Assembly: GCA_022829145.1 (NCBI GenBank)
Contig: CM040763.1
Coordinates: forward strand, 10,463,141-10,527,140
Length of the DNA: 64,000 bases
Reading direction: 5' to 3'
From: Albula goreensis
Lineage: Eukaryota > Chordata > Actinopteri > Albuliformes > Albulidae
The notes under the pieces: generated by a model
Seen by the model: the letters and a program-made list of their open reading frames with translations, nothing else
Database searches by the model: none
Told to the model about the DNA's origin: nothing
Translations under genes and position numbers: made by a program
Part shown: positions 25,601-38,696 of the stretch, one piece after another
Numbering within the stretch: position 1 is the first letter of the stretch
Layout: the number at the start of each line of letters is the position of its first letter

Positions 25601-28600
25601 AGCACAAATTAAAGACCAAAGATGAAACGTTCCAGCCCACCCACATGTTCAATATCAATTAAGTGCACTGTGATTTTCTATCACATATGTCTAAAATGCA
25701 AGTTGCACAAATTAATGTTATTTAATTGAATGAAGACTCAGTAAAGTGTATATTAGCAATAAAGCTGAATATTATGGTTTTTGATGCTAATAAAATTATC
25801 AGTAAATAATGACTTCTAATGAAAAGAATGAAGAGGATTATTAAGGAATCTCTGCATAGCAAAATGGTACGAGTTAAATTAACTTTAAGAGTACAGTTTA
25901 CTCTGACTATTGCACATCATGTCTGTTTTACTAGTCGTCAGTGCCTTTTCTGTGACATGGACCATTTTATACCACACAATGGATGGTTAAAATAAAATGG
26001 GTCTGCATCATGTTCATTTGTTTATATTTGGCACAGAACCACATAAATAGGAGGATTTGGTGTGATCTGGTCACTAAATGTTAAATGTCCAGGATGTAAT
26101 TGCATAACTTTATAGATATATTTTTAATGAAATATCTTTCATTGAAACATTTAGATGTATAATAACTGGATATTTACAAGGACAACAGAGTGGGAAATAT
26201 ACAGATTTTATTGTCTTCACAACCTTGTTTAGACTTAACTTGTGACTCAAATGTATTAAAGTTCATTCAACACATCAACACTGTATATATGCTACATACA
26301 ATTAAATCTACCTTAAGCAGTTCATTAAGTTCATATTCCAACGAGCCTTTTATTGCCAATTACTTCATAAAAGAATGGGGGCATGATTATTTAAACATGA
26401 AATAATGGCTAAAATTAGTGAGCTTCATTAAAATTTAATGCAAAGCTTCCTATGGCAAAGGATGTTAACTGCATTGTTTCCTGTAGCAAATAATCATGTT
26501 GGAAACATATCGTATGAAAATAGAAAAAAAAATGCAAAATTAATACTAGAAATATGTTTGGCACTATACGAATACACATCACAGTACAGCAATGACATGG
26601 TACAACAAAGATACTGTGAATGATAATATTCACTGAAACTGTTATAATGATGATGACTAGAATTCATTTCAAATCATTCATCTAAGGGTTCTAAAACACC
26701 TAACAGTTTTCAATGAAACAGGGCCATTTTCAGAGATATATCACAAGTCTCTGATGACCAAGTTTGCAATTATTGCATTATCTGTTTGTCAATTTCAAAT
26801 ATTCCTTCATTCAGAATTAACATGGTAATGAAAAAATAATTCAATTTCAAAAGCCCATGTGCTTGTGTCCCAGATTAACATTGTCAAGGAACACAATATC
26901 TTCACACCTTCCAGCACCATTCACTACAAGAGAAATAAGCATCTCAGATATCTAGTCTTGACTCCAGATACATCAGATACTAACATATGACTTTGTCCTC
27001 TTGGATTTCTGATGTTGGTTTTGGTTGGTTGGGGTGATTTTCCACTCCTAATAGCTGTTTCCATCTGAAGTCCTGCCTATTATTTCAGTTTCAATAATAT
27101 GGCACAAACTGATGTAGTCAAAATATGGTTGGTTGACAGTCAGTGCACTTAGGTCATTCTGATACCAAAAATTAAGAGCACCATATATAGTGTACCTGAT
27201 GACAGTATTTGTTCTTTAAGATACTCAGTGCATAACCTCTTACATCTATTCTGCAACTTCTGTCTGCTTTACCTTTAACGCAGCGTCCTCCTCTCCAGGG
27301 ACCAGACAGCCATCAATTATAACAGGCCATAAGCAGTGGGAGAGTTTTAAATATAACCAGAACAGGAAGCTTTATCTTTAACTGGTGTACTGTAAAAATC
27401 CAAAATTCCTTGTGTCTTTATCACAGCATTGAGGCAAGAATATATATTGCCACAACCTGTCCTTGAACTCCACAGGAAATTTCGCCACAGTTCCTTCTCC
27501 ACAGGGAATTATGTCACAGTCTTTAGAGCCTGCCTTTGGTGTACCCATGGCAGGTAGACAAGATTTCTGGCCAGAACAAATGCATGGCTTCCCAGCTCGT
27601 CATCTCAGCTACATATGTCTGTCACCTCTCAATAACTCACAATAATACATTTTCAAATGCCACAGCTTGTGATTCTCCCAATCATGGTATGAAAATAGGC
27701 AGGATAATTATTTCACAACAAATTTCTAAGAAGATATTGGCTAACTGAACCTAGTGGTCTATCCAACCATAGGTCACTAAATAAGATTTAAATCCAGGGT
27801 TTCAAGCCAGGCAGCAAACATACAAGCAAGTTAATACTGAATATTAAATGTGGTTCTAATGAAAAGTGGTATTCCACTAAACATCAATCAATATAACTGC
27901 ATTTCATGCTATGTCAGTCATTAAAATGGTGACTGCCCTGCAGCAACATGCACAGAGAAAACTGTTTATTTCAAACAATCTACATGAAGCTTCATTCTTC
28001 AATAATAGCAACATGCACCCATTATTTTGGGGAGCTAACATGGGTGGTTCTGTTGATGCATTTTGTTTCTATCGTCACCACTCTCTGTGTGTGACACAAA
28101 TTTCCCTTGAGGTAATAAAGGTCCATTCAGCATTTCTGGAATGATCTGATATGCATAATGATTGCACTCTACATCCAGGAAAGTCAACTCCAAAATCTTA
28201 CAGCTGTAGTCAACAGCTAGGATAACAGACCAAGACACAATGGGAAAACAGACAGCTAAAATATGCCCTCTTAGCGTTCTAGAATTTTCAACAAAAAGTG
28301 GCTTCAGGAAGAGGAAGCAACTGCAAATTTAACATGTACTGTGTGCAGCAGTACTTGTCCACAGTGGTTGGACAAGCCAACTTTTAGGCTGTTGAAGTAT
28401 AAACCATAGGGGAGCTGTCACGAATCCTGACTATGCCGGCAGGGTAATGTAATGGCTGTGGAGTCACACTGGTGGGGAGGGTAGTGGTCAGCAGGGTTCT
28501 CCCTGCTTCAATACACACGACTTCTCCTGTTGATCAGCCACCAGCTGTGCACAAAGTGTAACCTTCAACACAGTGACTTGGCAGCTCAGTTGGTGGAGTG

Positions 28601-28768
28601 CAAAGCAAAAACAATGTACTTTTTCTTTTAAGTCTGAGCACTCTTGAATAAAAGGAGGAAGCACAATGAAAAACTGGGCCTGCAAACAGTAAAAATGAGA
28701 GCAGATGAAACAAAGTTTTAGCCCTGGGGGGTTGTGAGGGTACCTCTGAGACTGATTTGTTTACATAC
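22657..28768 (-). other. galntl6: intron between the 109-bp and 139-bp galntl6-like exons
   Basis: A 6.1-kb intron starting GTATGT at 28768 and ending TTTTAAG at 22657. It is strongly AT-rich, with an (AAAT)-type array at 24437-24483. I saw no coding exon, no long simple (CA)n array and no recognisable mobile element. Open frames here are short and lack the codon pattern of the three exons. Confidence 0.85.
24437..24483 (+). repeat. (AAAT)-type tetranucleotide array, imperfect
   Basis: ATAAATAAATAAACAAATAAATAAATAAACA, preceded by ATATAT. An ordinary intronic tetranucleotide repeat with C interruptions. Confidence 0.85.
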
Positions 28769-28877
28769 CCACACGCATTTCGTCCTTTCTGATGCTCTCA
28801 TTGTCATGCCAATCCCTTCGTCTCAAGCCGTCTGTCCAGGTGGAAATGTGTCCCTCGCTTGGGCCAAATGAAAAACC
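28769..28877 (-). CDS. galntl6: galntl6-like exon, stem region (109 bp, internal)
   Basis: Reverse-strand reading starts GGT TTT TCA and gives 36 codons plus one base. The diagnostic stretch is WTDGLRRRDWHDNESI, which matches the WTDGLRRKDWHDYESI-like segment I recall from GALNTL6 and resembles the RDWHD segment of GALNT10. The acceptor is strong: a run of eight T then CCACAG just before base 28877. The donor is G|GTATGT at 28768. This piece lies in the Golgi-luminal stem, between the membrane anchor and the catalytic domain, and has no catalytic residues. It starts in phase 0 and ends in phase 1, so it joins only to an exon starting with two codon bases, which the 139-bp exon does. Its length is not a multiple of three, so skipping it would shift the frame. 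The preceding exon with the start codon was not found. Confidence 0.9.
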
Positions 28878-31800
28878 CTGTGGAAAAAAAACACAATTTT
28901 TTAAAAAATTTGTCTCTCATGAATCATACCCTGGAAGGATTGCAAGATGTATGGTTACACGTCACCTAAAATTCACACAGCTCCAATGTAAAGGGAAACA
29001 AATTACATTCTGGTCGAGGGTTCACTCCAGAGTTAAAGCCACTGTCATCTGGATATTATTTCATCCCTCACAACCAGAGTCCACAAACAAATAATACAAG
29101 TATTCCTTTGTACAGTGCATGGCACTTTGTGACCTGACAGTACTGGGCTATTTCCACTATGACACTAATACAACATTCGCCTTCCAAAGCACAGATCGTC
29201 CTGGTGTAATTTAAAGGCAGTGCTGTCTGTATAGCTCTTCGAAGCCTTTCACCTACAGCATTCGAATGCAGCAGTTTGCACTGAAAATGCGGATAATGGG
29301 ACTTAAATGAAACCCGAGTGAATCGGGGGCATTCAATTGCCGACTCTCTCCTGCTGAGGTGGATTTGCAAACACATGCTGCAAAAACACCTTCTGGCCAG
29401 TAAGTACCGCACCTCCCTTCAATTTCTTCATTAAAATCACTGGCACTGCTGTGCCAATGTTATGATTCTGATAAAAACATCAAAAGTCTTGAAAGAAAGC
29501 AAACAAATATATAATTGCTTGAACCGGCACCATGGTGGTGTGGACTGACCGACCACCACAAAATTACACCTGCAAAGACACACAAAGGCGAGCATGCAAA
29601 CAGCACAATTTCAGTTGTGATTCAATTTATTTACAACTTCAATGACCCCATTTTTGCCAGACATCTTTGGATTTTTTCCTCAGTGAGCTGCTTCACATTA
29701 TATCTATACGAACTGTCAGCGCCCTATTTACAGATCAAAAACTGCAGTACTGCAAACGCTAAGTTTATCCAGGGTAAGTGGACAACATTAATCCAAAAAG
29801 AACCCAAAGTTACAGCCAAATCCACTTCTTTGAGTTTCCAGCTCAGTAAATGTATTCTGTAATATTTATGCATTCAGATATGCAGGCAGTGTATGAATTG
29901 TATCATATGTAAATTGCTTCTACATTCCAAATTCTCTCCTTTTACCTAACATTCTAATTTAGCTCAACCATTTAGTAAGAATTTTGAATATTATTGGGCA
30001 GTATGGAATTAATTGTTTTGCCCCTCAACTAATCCATGGCTATTGTTTAGCTAAATTAATAGGAGTACAGAAAGTTTACAATATCTATTGACAATATATC
30101 CCTTTTGGGAAATGTTTGAATGGTGTGGACTTTTGTATAACAGAAAGTTCAGGGGCAAAAATAAATAAGTAAAGATAGAAATAAAACTCATGTGCAAGGT
30201 GGTCTCCATTCTCTCCTCTTCACCAGATGGTAAAAGGCTACGTTTATCACCGCTACACAGGCTTGGGTGGCTGGGCCCTTTGTTTCTGCAGTCGTGGCTC
30301 ATAGGAGGTGCTTCTGGGTAATTCACCGTCCACACATAATCACACAGGACAAAGTCAAAATAATTGGCCAGCAAAGAGGCAATTTGGATCTTCAGGGGTC
30401 AAACCATTTTCTTTTTTTTGCAAAGCACCTATTTTGGCATCAGTCCTATTATGTTCGAGACAGAAATCCCAACGGGGGATATCATTTCAGCAGGGAGTTC
30501 ATTATGGATGCAAGATATCTGAGGTGTTATCATAAAACAGACGCCATTAATATCACTCTAGTCCTAGGGGAAATAATAGTCAGTGTTGATTCTTAGGGCT
30601 CAGTTTACACCACTGTAGACCTGGGCTCTTCTAACTCAATATCAAATGCATACATGTGTACACAACAGCTGGGCTCACCATGTCCACCGGGACTGTCCTT
30701 GGACTCCACAATTTTACAGGACATTTATTTTTCTCCACTGCCATTTTCATCAGGGTCTCAAGGCCCCTCCAATGCAATCCAATGGCCCTCAATGAACCAA
30801 GGCAGAATATTCATGGGGACTAATTACTGTGCCAGTCTTTATAATACAAGACATGCCTGAGCAGACAGCACCAATATTTTCTGTCCTCAATCTGCCCTCT
30901 GTCTGTGCATGGAGAAAAAATGTCTGGAAACCAGTAAATGAGGTTTTTTTATTCCAACCTTTACCCTAGGAAAATGACAACTTAGCCATTCATGCTTGGC
31001 AAACAACAGATTGAAGATGGGAGACAAGGCAAAGTGTTGCACAAGACATCTTTTCAAGTTTAGTTCAAACAGAGTTTGCTTTAGCCATACAATTTAAAAA
31101 AAGGATCTTAACCTTTTATGAAACACACATTGTGAGAAAGGCCAAAATACCTACAGGAACAATACTTGAAATAATGGAGATTTCCTATTCAGAATACATT
31201 GCTTTTTCAGACCCACTACTGAGAAAACAGGTAACCTCTACACAATACAGACAAAGCAACCATGAATTCAGAATAGATTCTGTCTAAACTATGTTGTTAA
31301 CTTGTACTGTGAATTATACAAGCCTCTCAAATCTAAAGTGGTTTTCATTGAAGGGGAGGATCAGAAGTATTTGGGCTTGCAATGGCTCTGTTCATTGTCC
31401 CTAAGTGGTAACAGAATCTTTGCTCATACAGAGGGGCTATACTATCAAACAGGGGAAGTGCAGTCTAAACATGACAAGGGTTGCCCTGTTTTGACCTGTA
31501 CATATGGCCAAATTTGTAGCCTGAGCATGGAAATCTCACATCTTTGGGCTTGCACTTCACCATAAATAACAAAGGAATATTAACGTGTCGGCTGTGATTA
31601 TTTCCCGACCATTCACTTCCCACAAAAAGAGAACAAGGTTTACAGAATATCACTAAGTACAAGTCAACAAACAATGATAAACAATAAGTAATACAGAGGA
31701 ACCTTAGAACTCCAAAACTATGAAATATGGAAATATGGGTCAATTACATATGGCATTAACATGGAAGTATCCAGATGCCAGAAAAGTTTCTGGTTTTTGT

Positions 31801-34800
31801 GTAACAATATAGGACATCATTATAGTTTATTTAAATGTATGTATTAGTTCACCTCAAGAGTAATTCTTCAAGGGGATGGGGGGGGTAGGATTGAACTTTG
31901 AGTTGGTCAAAACATGATTTATGCTCACACAAGTGTGAATTTGTGTGGATGAGACAGCGCTCAGTGAAGCAATGAGTAGGTTGCCCTGACTTGTAGTGCA
32001 GATAGTAAAAGGGGGATATGGCACAAGCCTGATATGAACATTAGATTGCAATTAACGAAGCACTCAAGCATAATGTGGAGCATCACAAACGGCTTCCTCA
32101 GGCTTACACCTAATGGGAGAGGTGGGCTGGGCAGACTGGTGCTCTGACAGTGTGTGCCCAGCCAGTTCACATGATGAGACTTCCATCATTGTGTAGCTCA
32201 CGCATCTCTGTCAGATCACATGAACACAAAAGCAGCTCCATTAGTACTTCATAAGCAGAAATGCTGCTTGCAAAAAACAAAGACCTTCTGAAATTAGAGC
32301 AGCATTTTACTGCCGGTGATATACGATGACGCAAGTCTACTGTTATCACTTACATAATAGTATATTTACTATTCACAATATTTATTTGCAACCTGCTATT
32401 GTTAATTACCTTGAACATTGGTGATAAAGTATCAGTCAGTTCTCAAGATGGCAAAACAGTTATCCTGTTCAAGGTGGCTAGTGATTATCCTAGCAGGCCA
32501 CATTTAGATTTTTTAGCTCAAATAATGCACACAGACAAGCGAGAAAGCTACCCTGGGGCTCTGTGCTGTGATTCCACCTAACTGGTTGTTACATTTAAAT
32601 TAAGAACCTAAGAATGTGTGACAAAACTTTCATGTGCTAATGATCTCTTTTCCATTATGAATTGTTGAAAAAGTTTAGTTTTTAAAAAATGATTTAAAAG
32701 CAGAATAATGCTTTAACATCCTTATCTTTATGTGTATCAAGACAGTCTTTGATAAAATGAAAGTCTGCCTAGATATGCCTTTCAATACACATACCTGAAG
32801 GCATATTTTTTGTGCACATTTTTATCAACTGTTGTATTATTCATACAACTACAGTTACTACAAGGTCATAGAGTAATTGTCAGTGACTTAAAAATGAAAA
32901 AGCCTGGATAACTTCCCAGCATTATGGCTGCTCTAGTATTGATACTGACCACACTTAGCTGAAGGCTGGACATTTCTAAGGCAACACAGTGGTATTTCTA
33001 TGGGTTATTGAACTGGGCTGACAGTTTATTATCTAACTCAGGATAGTAAAGTAGGTTCTTCCAAAGCCCATGAAAGTGGACCAGAGGGTGGTGTGTTTAT
33101 CTTGTGCAAAATATAGCCAGATATCCACCTCCTCAATACTCACGACTGAGTAGGCAGCACAGCCGTATCTATAGAACATTTAATATCTACCTCTCATGCT
33201 GTATGCTTGATCTGCATATAGTCAGCCTCTTTTTTCATCTTTCTGGTTGCATTCCCTCCATAATTGGAATGAAAAGCAAAAGCATGGGGATGTTTTCCTA
33301 ACAAATACACACAAATTGGTGAGAAATATTTCTAATTTAATTTTAATCTAAATTGTTTAGGCTGTTGGAGACAGTACCAAAACAAAATACATCTCTGAAA
33401 GGGTTCTGTGTTCAGCAGTGCTTGATCAATAGTTTAAACTCCATAAGTTGAACAGTAATTAACAGTACAGTGCAAAATAATAATGGACGTTATATACAAG
33501 AGGGTCTCATTAATCTAATGAGTAAATCTGTGTATATCAGAATTGTGTAGTTTAGAATTTCCGTTCAAGTTTGTAGGCCTTAAGAGATACTGACCTGTCG
33601 CCATCATGAAACCATAGGCCGTCTTTTAACGGTCATTGAAGGAAGGAATAGTTAAACATAATCAATATCAAAACAGATTAACAGAACACTGTAGCTTGGA
33701 TCCACGAGCAATTTAGAAAGATCACTTTTCACAGGAAACACTGCTGTAGGATAATGTTTAGATCTCGTTCAAAAATGATTTGTTTGTGCTTACTTTGAAA
33801 GTAAATAAAAACTTGTACAAATTATGTCCTTCAGATCTTTTGCAGTTCAGTTCTAGCATAGGATTTCTCTTTCTCCTGCTAATTCAGGCTTTGAGGGAGA
33901 CAGCTCATCCTGTCATCTTAGTGGGTGGTTCACAGTGTTTATGACGCATGAAATTGTGTCTCATCTCTTTCTGATAGTGGACAGTAAGCTGACAATTGGA
34001 ACTCTCAGACCAATAAAAAACAAATCTTTTCTTTTTTTTTGCTATTGTGTAGACTTGCTGCACAGATCAAAGCCTAGAATATATTAATATATAGTAAATG
34101 TTTATATAAGTATTTGTTATTATTTTCTTGTTTTTGGGTAGTGGGTGAAATGTGTCTCTATCTTTTTTCCTCCACATACTAATGTGCAAACCATCTCCCT
34201 CAAGGTTATTACTGCAGCTGTCATAATTAACACAGCACATTTATGCTAATGTCTATTCCCTGGGCATACTACAGAATAACACACAAGGGAAAAGTAACAA
34301 ATACCCATTTGCCTCTGCTTACAAGTACAAAAAAGTAAAAGCACTACGATTTTTAGACTGACTAAAAACAATGATGCAAGGCAGAGACAAAGTGCTTTCC
34401 TGAAATTGGGGGGGAAAAAACAAAAGACCATATGGAGAGTGAATGTGTTTTGATGCATTTTCTCATTTGGGGAATAACAGAGAGTGACCTTGTGAATGGG
34501 TTGTGGATAGTGGTACTCATACAGCCTAATTTTTCTAATGAGGCTGGTTATGGGACACGTATTATAGGCCCATAGGGGGATCAGTCTTAATGAAATGGAA
34601 TTCATACACCCGTCTCTCTCTGCCTCAGCTATAAGTGGAATCTACAGCACATCAAGGCTGTTTTTCTCTGATTGATTCTGGTTAATTTAGCAATTAGGCT
34701 ACTGGCTCTGCACAGACAGCACTGGGATATCAAATTGCAAAATGTATAAAAATATTCTATCACCATTTCCCAAAGTTCATTAAGGTAGGTAATGACTCCG

Positions 34801-36469
34801 AGTGTTTGCTTTGCACTAATATAAATAGACTGTGCACATTATACATTTGGTGAGTCATTACATAATTGCATCACTGCAAAAAATACATGATTTACTCATT
34901 TCTGTAAAAATAATTGTTGCGTCATCATGGAATTCTTTTTCCTTTATGAGGCTTGGGAGTAATACAGTATGTGTGTCACACCATATAACTAATAATAGCA
35001 GTCGACTATGCCGATGTTCATGGATTCGTTTTTGAAGTTTGTCTCTCTGCCAGTGTTTCTGCTTGGAATACATAAAAAGCATTGGAGTCAGAGAAAAAGT
35101 CTGAGTCACAGAGCAAAGGAAAATCTCATTCTGATTCACAGATCAGGCTTGGCAGCCATTTTTAGCCAAGGCTCAAACAACGCCAGATCCTCTCGGTTGA
35201 GATCAGATACTCTCAGCATATCCATAATGGACCATCATACCCTGCTAATGATGCATCTGCCAGTACACAGAGCCCATGAATTCACGTTTATATTTCAGTC
35301 TCCCTGAAGAAATGTTTATCAAAGTTCAGCAAGGCATTCATCATGTCCTTGGCTGCCAGGGCATTATAAAAATTGAATTCAAGGGCAACAGTTTTATTCT
35401 CTATCCAACGGGGCCAATCGCAGGCCTTTGCAGGGGAGGGAGACTCAAAGGGAGAGGGAGGGATGATTTCACACTTGATTTCAAAGCCAACAAATCACAG
35501 TACAGTCTGAAACGAATGTTTGATAAGGGCTGCTCTTGTGAACTTTTAAGTTTGTTCATACAATCTAAATATTAATTGAAACAGCCCTACGGACGGAATG
35601 ACACTGCAAAAGATGTTAAACATTGGATTTGTATGTTTAAAGGCAATCAGGCAAGTGCTAAATGCAATATTTGTGTTGGGATTTTTAACATGCCAAAATG
35701 ATATTCTGTTCCAGTGAGGAGAAAAATCTAATAATCTCATAGTTAACACAGAGCAATCAGAGGTACAGACACAGAATCTAATGGATAAAGCTGTGTTAAA
35801 GAGCAGAAAAGAACACAAGTTGTAACTTTGTTAAGCTAAGCAGAGTCAGGCTAATTTATTTAAAGGCACAATATTGTGAAATAAACAGTAGCAGAACAAA
35901 CCATAAAGGAATAAAAATCTTCCTAGTCACTGAAAAGAAAGGAAAAGCATTGATCTACTGATCAAAAAAGAATTGTTGCTGTGCAGCTCAGCTGATCTAT
36001 ATCTGAACCATGCTGGGATTCTGAGGGTGGACTATACAGAGGAGCTGGTAGATGGTGCCCAGGAGATAGGGTGCCAAATTTTTCACACACACATGTAAGA
36101 CACAGAAGGGTGTTGACAGAAATGATTCAGCCTCTGCTGGTCTGCATGTCAGAAGCATTGCATAGTGAAAGCTTTCTTTGCATTGTTGCTAATGCTGCTT
36201 TCTGTGTATCCTCATGTGCCAAGCCTCTGTCTTCCCATGAACCTCAGTCGTTTGCACGATGCATGCCTGTTCAATCGCAGCATTTCTGTTGCTGAGTTAA
36301 AATGTCATAAGGAAACACGGCCCAAATAATCATGTCATTTGTCAGCTTCATTTCATACCCTGAGTACATCGTCCATCATGTTTGAGTCATCCGTCATATT
36401 TTTTTCCAGGTACTTTGATATTGCAGTATTTTCTGCTAGTAAAAAAAAATGAAAAAGGAAAACGCTGAG

Positions 36470-36600
36470 CTTCTGAGTGGCTCAGTCGGTAGTTCTAAAA
36501 CCCAGATGGTCGGATCTTGAGAAATGTCTACACAGGCTTGCCATACCATCTGGGAGTAATGCTTACAGTAATAGCAAGAAACACAAGGGACATGCCATAT
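36470..36600 (+). mobile_element. possible tRNA-derived SINE head (degenerate)
   Basis: GAGTGGCTCAGTCGGTAGTTC at about 36476-36496 contains a perfect pol III A-box (TGGCTCAGTCGG). About 35 bases further on, GGTCGGATCTTGAG is a degenerate B-box. This order and spacing fit a tRNA-like SINE promoter. The body after it matches no family I can name, there is no clear tail, and I could not fix the 3' end or any target-site duplication. Confidence 0.35.
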
Positions 36601-38089
36601 TAGACATTAGTGAAATTATAAGGAAGTAGTCTGGGGAGGGTTGATGAGCGTCATAACCCATCTTCTGTGGGTATAGTCTGAATAACACCCTGCCTTCACA
36701 TTAGATCCACTTTAACTGAGTCCAAGTGATTGATTAGGGATATCAGTTATGTATTTGAAGGTGTGTCGGTTTACCACTCTGAACAGCACTCTCTTAAGTT
36801 TTACAATGGACAGGAGTAAAACTTGTGCACGAGTCAACTCAGTTTGTAATCTCACTTGCTAAAATGCACCTACAATGAGCGCTACAGTATAAGCAGCACA
36901 CAGCTGAGCCTCAGCCAACCCTGACTGGGAATGTACAGCTGCAGAACACAGCTGGCTTTCTCACGTCAGCAAATGGGCAGGGACCACTGCAATAACTCCT
37001 CCCACAGAGGTACTGGGCATCCTCCTTGGAGATATGCATCTTTTTTGTGATTGGCTCCAGCAGTCATATAGGACAGTTACTGGCACATGCATAAGTGAAT
37101 GGAGATGTGCAAATACCTCCATCGCAGTGCTGCCTGCGTGACTGCAAGGAGCACCACACTGACTTCATCGGCTCAGTTGGCAATTCCAAATGAGGAGAAA
37201 AAAGGGAATAAAAGTTTCAAAGAGTAGGAAAAAAAAACCTTTTGGTAATGCCACAAAACCACTGCAAAAACTTTTAAATGTTATTTGATGTCAAAATGTA
37301 TCACTGAAAGTGCCTCTTGGTGTTATGAAACCATCTTTTTTCCCCTGAGACAGGAACTGTGATTAGAGGCACACAGTTTCAACTGTCTGCTGTCTATACA
37401 GATTTTGTTTTGATTTCTGAAAGCAGCCAACTCGAATACGCCCATTTCACATTGTAATTCATTTGATGGAATAAATGCATTAATAAAGCACAATCACAAT
37501 CAGTTTTCATACATTTCTGATTGCTGTTACCATGTCTATAAATTGGTAAAGTAGAGATTAATATTTTATCCATCCAAGAGGAGATGACCACACATTGATA
37601 GTCCTTCCTCAAGGGTGAATAATCACCTGAATGCTGATACCTCCTGTCAACATCAGCCTCTGTTTCTCTGGTGTGTGGGCTCCTCACCCAGCCAAGGCAC
37701 AATGTCAAATATACAGTGTTGCAAAAAAAGAAAAAAGGACATCAAAGGAATGTGAAAGCAATGACTAATACGGTGCCATTAATGTTTAGTTCTCTGTTTA
37801 TGTAATTTCAAGTCAAAACACTACAAATACCAAACGGAGTAATGAACACAAAAATAATCCAGAGTATCTGTTTGTGTTGCTGGACTAAATTTCATACGCT
37901 GTCACAACAAGCTGCTCCATCCTGACAATTCTGCGTAAATGCATTCAAAGCAATTTCATGCTATGCTTCAAAAACAAAGATTTTAAAAAAAATGTGTGTG
38001 CATATACTCACGCATATACAAGCAAACACACACATAGGCGTGAATAAATTAGCACACATCGTGCTGACACGTAAACGCAAGTGTGACAC

Positions 38090-38420
38090 ATTTTCCACTC
38101 TGTTGGGTGGGGTTTGGGTGGGGGTGGGGGTATTTTCGGGTGCACGTGGAGGGAAAAGATGAGTGAGATTACATCTCTGTCCTGGGACACTGGGGTGAGT
38201 GATTGCGGCGGCTGGGAACAGCTGGCTGACACCTGCGTGCGGAATGTGTAAGTCAGGGTGGCCCAGGGGGAGGAGTGCGCCAAGCGCCAAGGTGCAGCCA
38301 CGAAACATGCAGCGCATGCTGCACTGTTTGATTTTTACATTAACCTCCAGCCCTGGGGAACGGAGCCTGATAAAGTACAACACACTCGTTCAGGATCCAC
38401 CTCCTCCAGGGAAAGATTAA
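38090..38420. other. GC-rich block with G-runs and CpGs
   Basis: It begins with G-runs on the plus strand (GGGTGGGGTTTGGGTGGGGG at about 38105-38124, then a further GGGGG), which meet the usual four-run G-quadruplex pattern. It continues with GATTGCGGCGGCTGGGAAC, GTGCGCCAAGCGCC and the small inverted repeat TGCAGC-GCAT-GCTGCA. Minus-strand frames of 97-140 codons cross it but look like GC-driven chance frames (proline-rich, no motif). A CTCF-like motif lies about 260 bp beyond. Probably regulatory; function unknown. Confidence 0.35.
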
Positions 38421-38681
38421 ACATCTGCTTAAATTATAGGCGGCACACGACACAAGTGTAATTATTACACCGAGTCTGTCTGCAGTCTGCATTTCCCCTT
38501 ATTCCATAAGGTCACACTGCGCATGTAATTTGATTCATTCTTAGGCTTTTAAGATTCCTTTCTCCTCCCAATTTATTACATGAGTTGGCATTTATTGGAG
38601 ACATTTTCGTGAAATTAGAAATTCAATTTCTTTTCAACGGGCCTTTTCTGTCTCTGGTTTCGGAGGCATTCTGTTCAGTGC

Positions 38682-38696
38682 AGCGCCACCTGACAG
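38682..38696 (-). promoter_or_regulatory. CTCF-like motif
   Basis: Minus strand CTGTCAGGTGGCGCT. Against the core CCASYAGRKGGCRSY it matches 12 of 15 positions, including the full AGGTGGCGCT right half. Such matches also occur by chance in tens of kilobases, so binding is only possible. Confidence 0.3.

Noticed and set aside
28571-28600. GGCAGCTCAGTTGGTGGAG as a tRNA or SINE A-box
   Set aside because: No B-box at the right distance. A similar GGCTCAGTTGG at about 37169 was dropped for the same reason.
29383-29425. Minus-strand MKKLKGG start as the missing first coding exon
   Set aside because: It does not lead into a hydrophobic signal-anchor and soon reaches a stop.
37710-37735. CAGTGTTGCAAAAAAAG, resembling a Tc1-type transposon end
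   Set aside because: No partner inverted repeat, no TA duplication and no transposase remnant nearby; only a short A-rich similarity.
37961-38383. 140-codon minus-strand open frame
   Set aside because: Proline-rich then Cys/Val-rich reading driven by the G-run block; no family resemblance.
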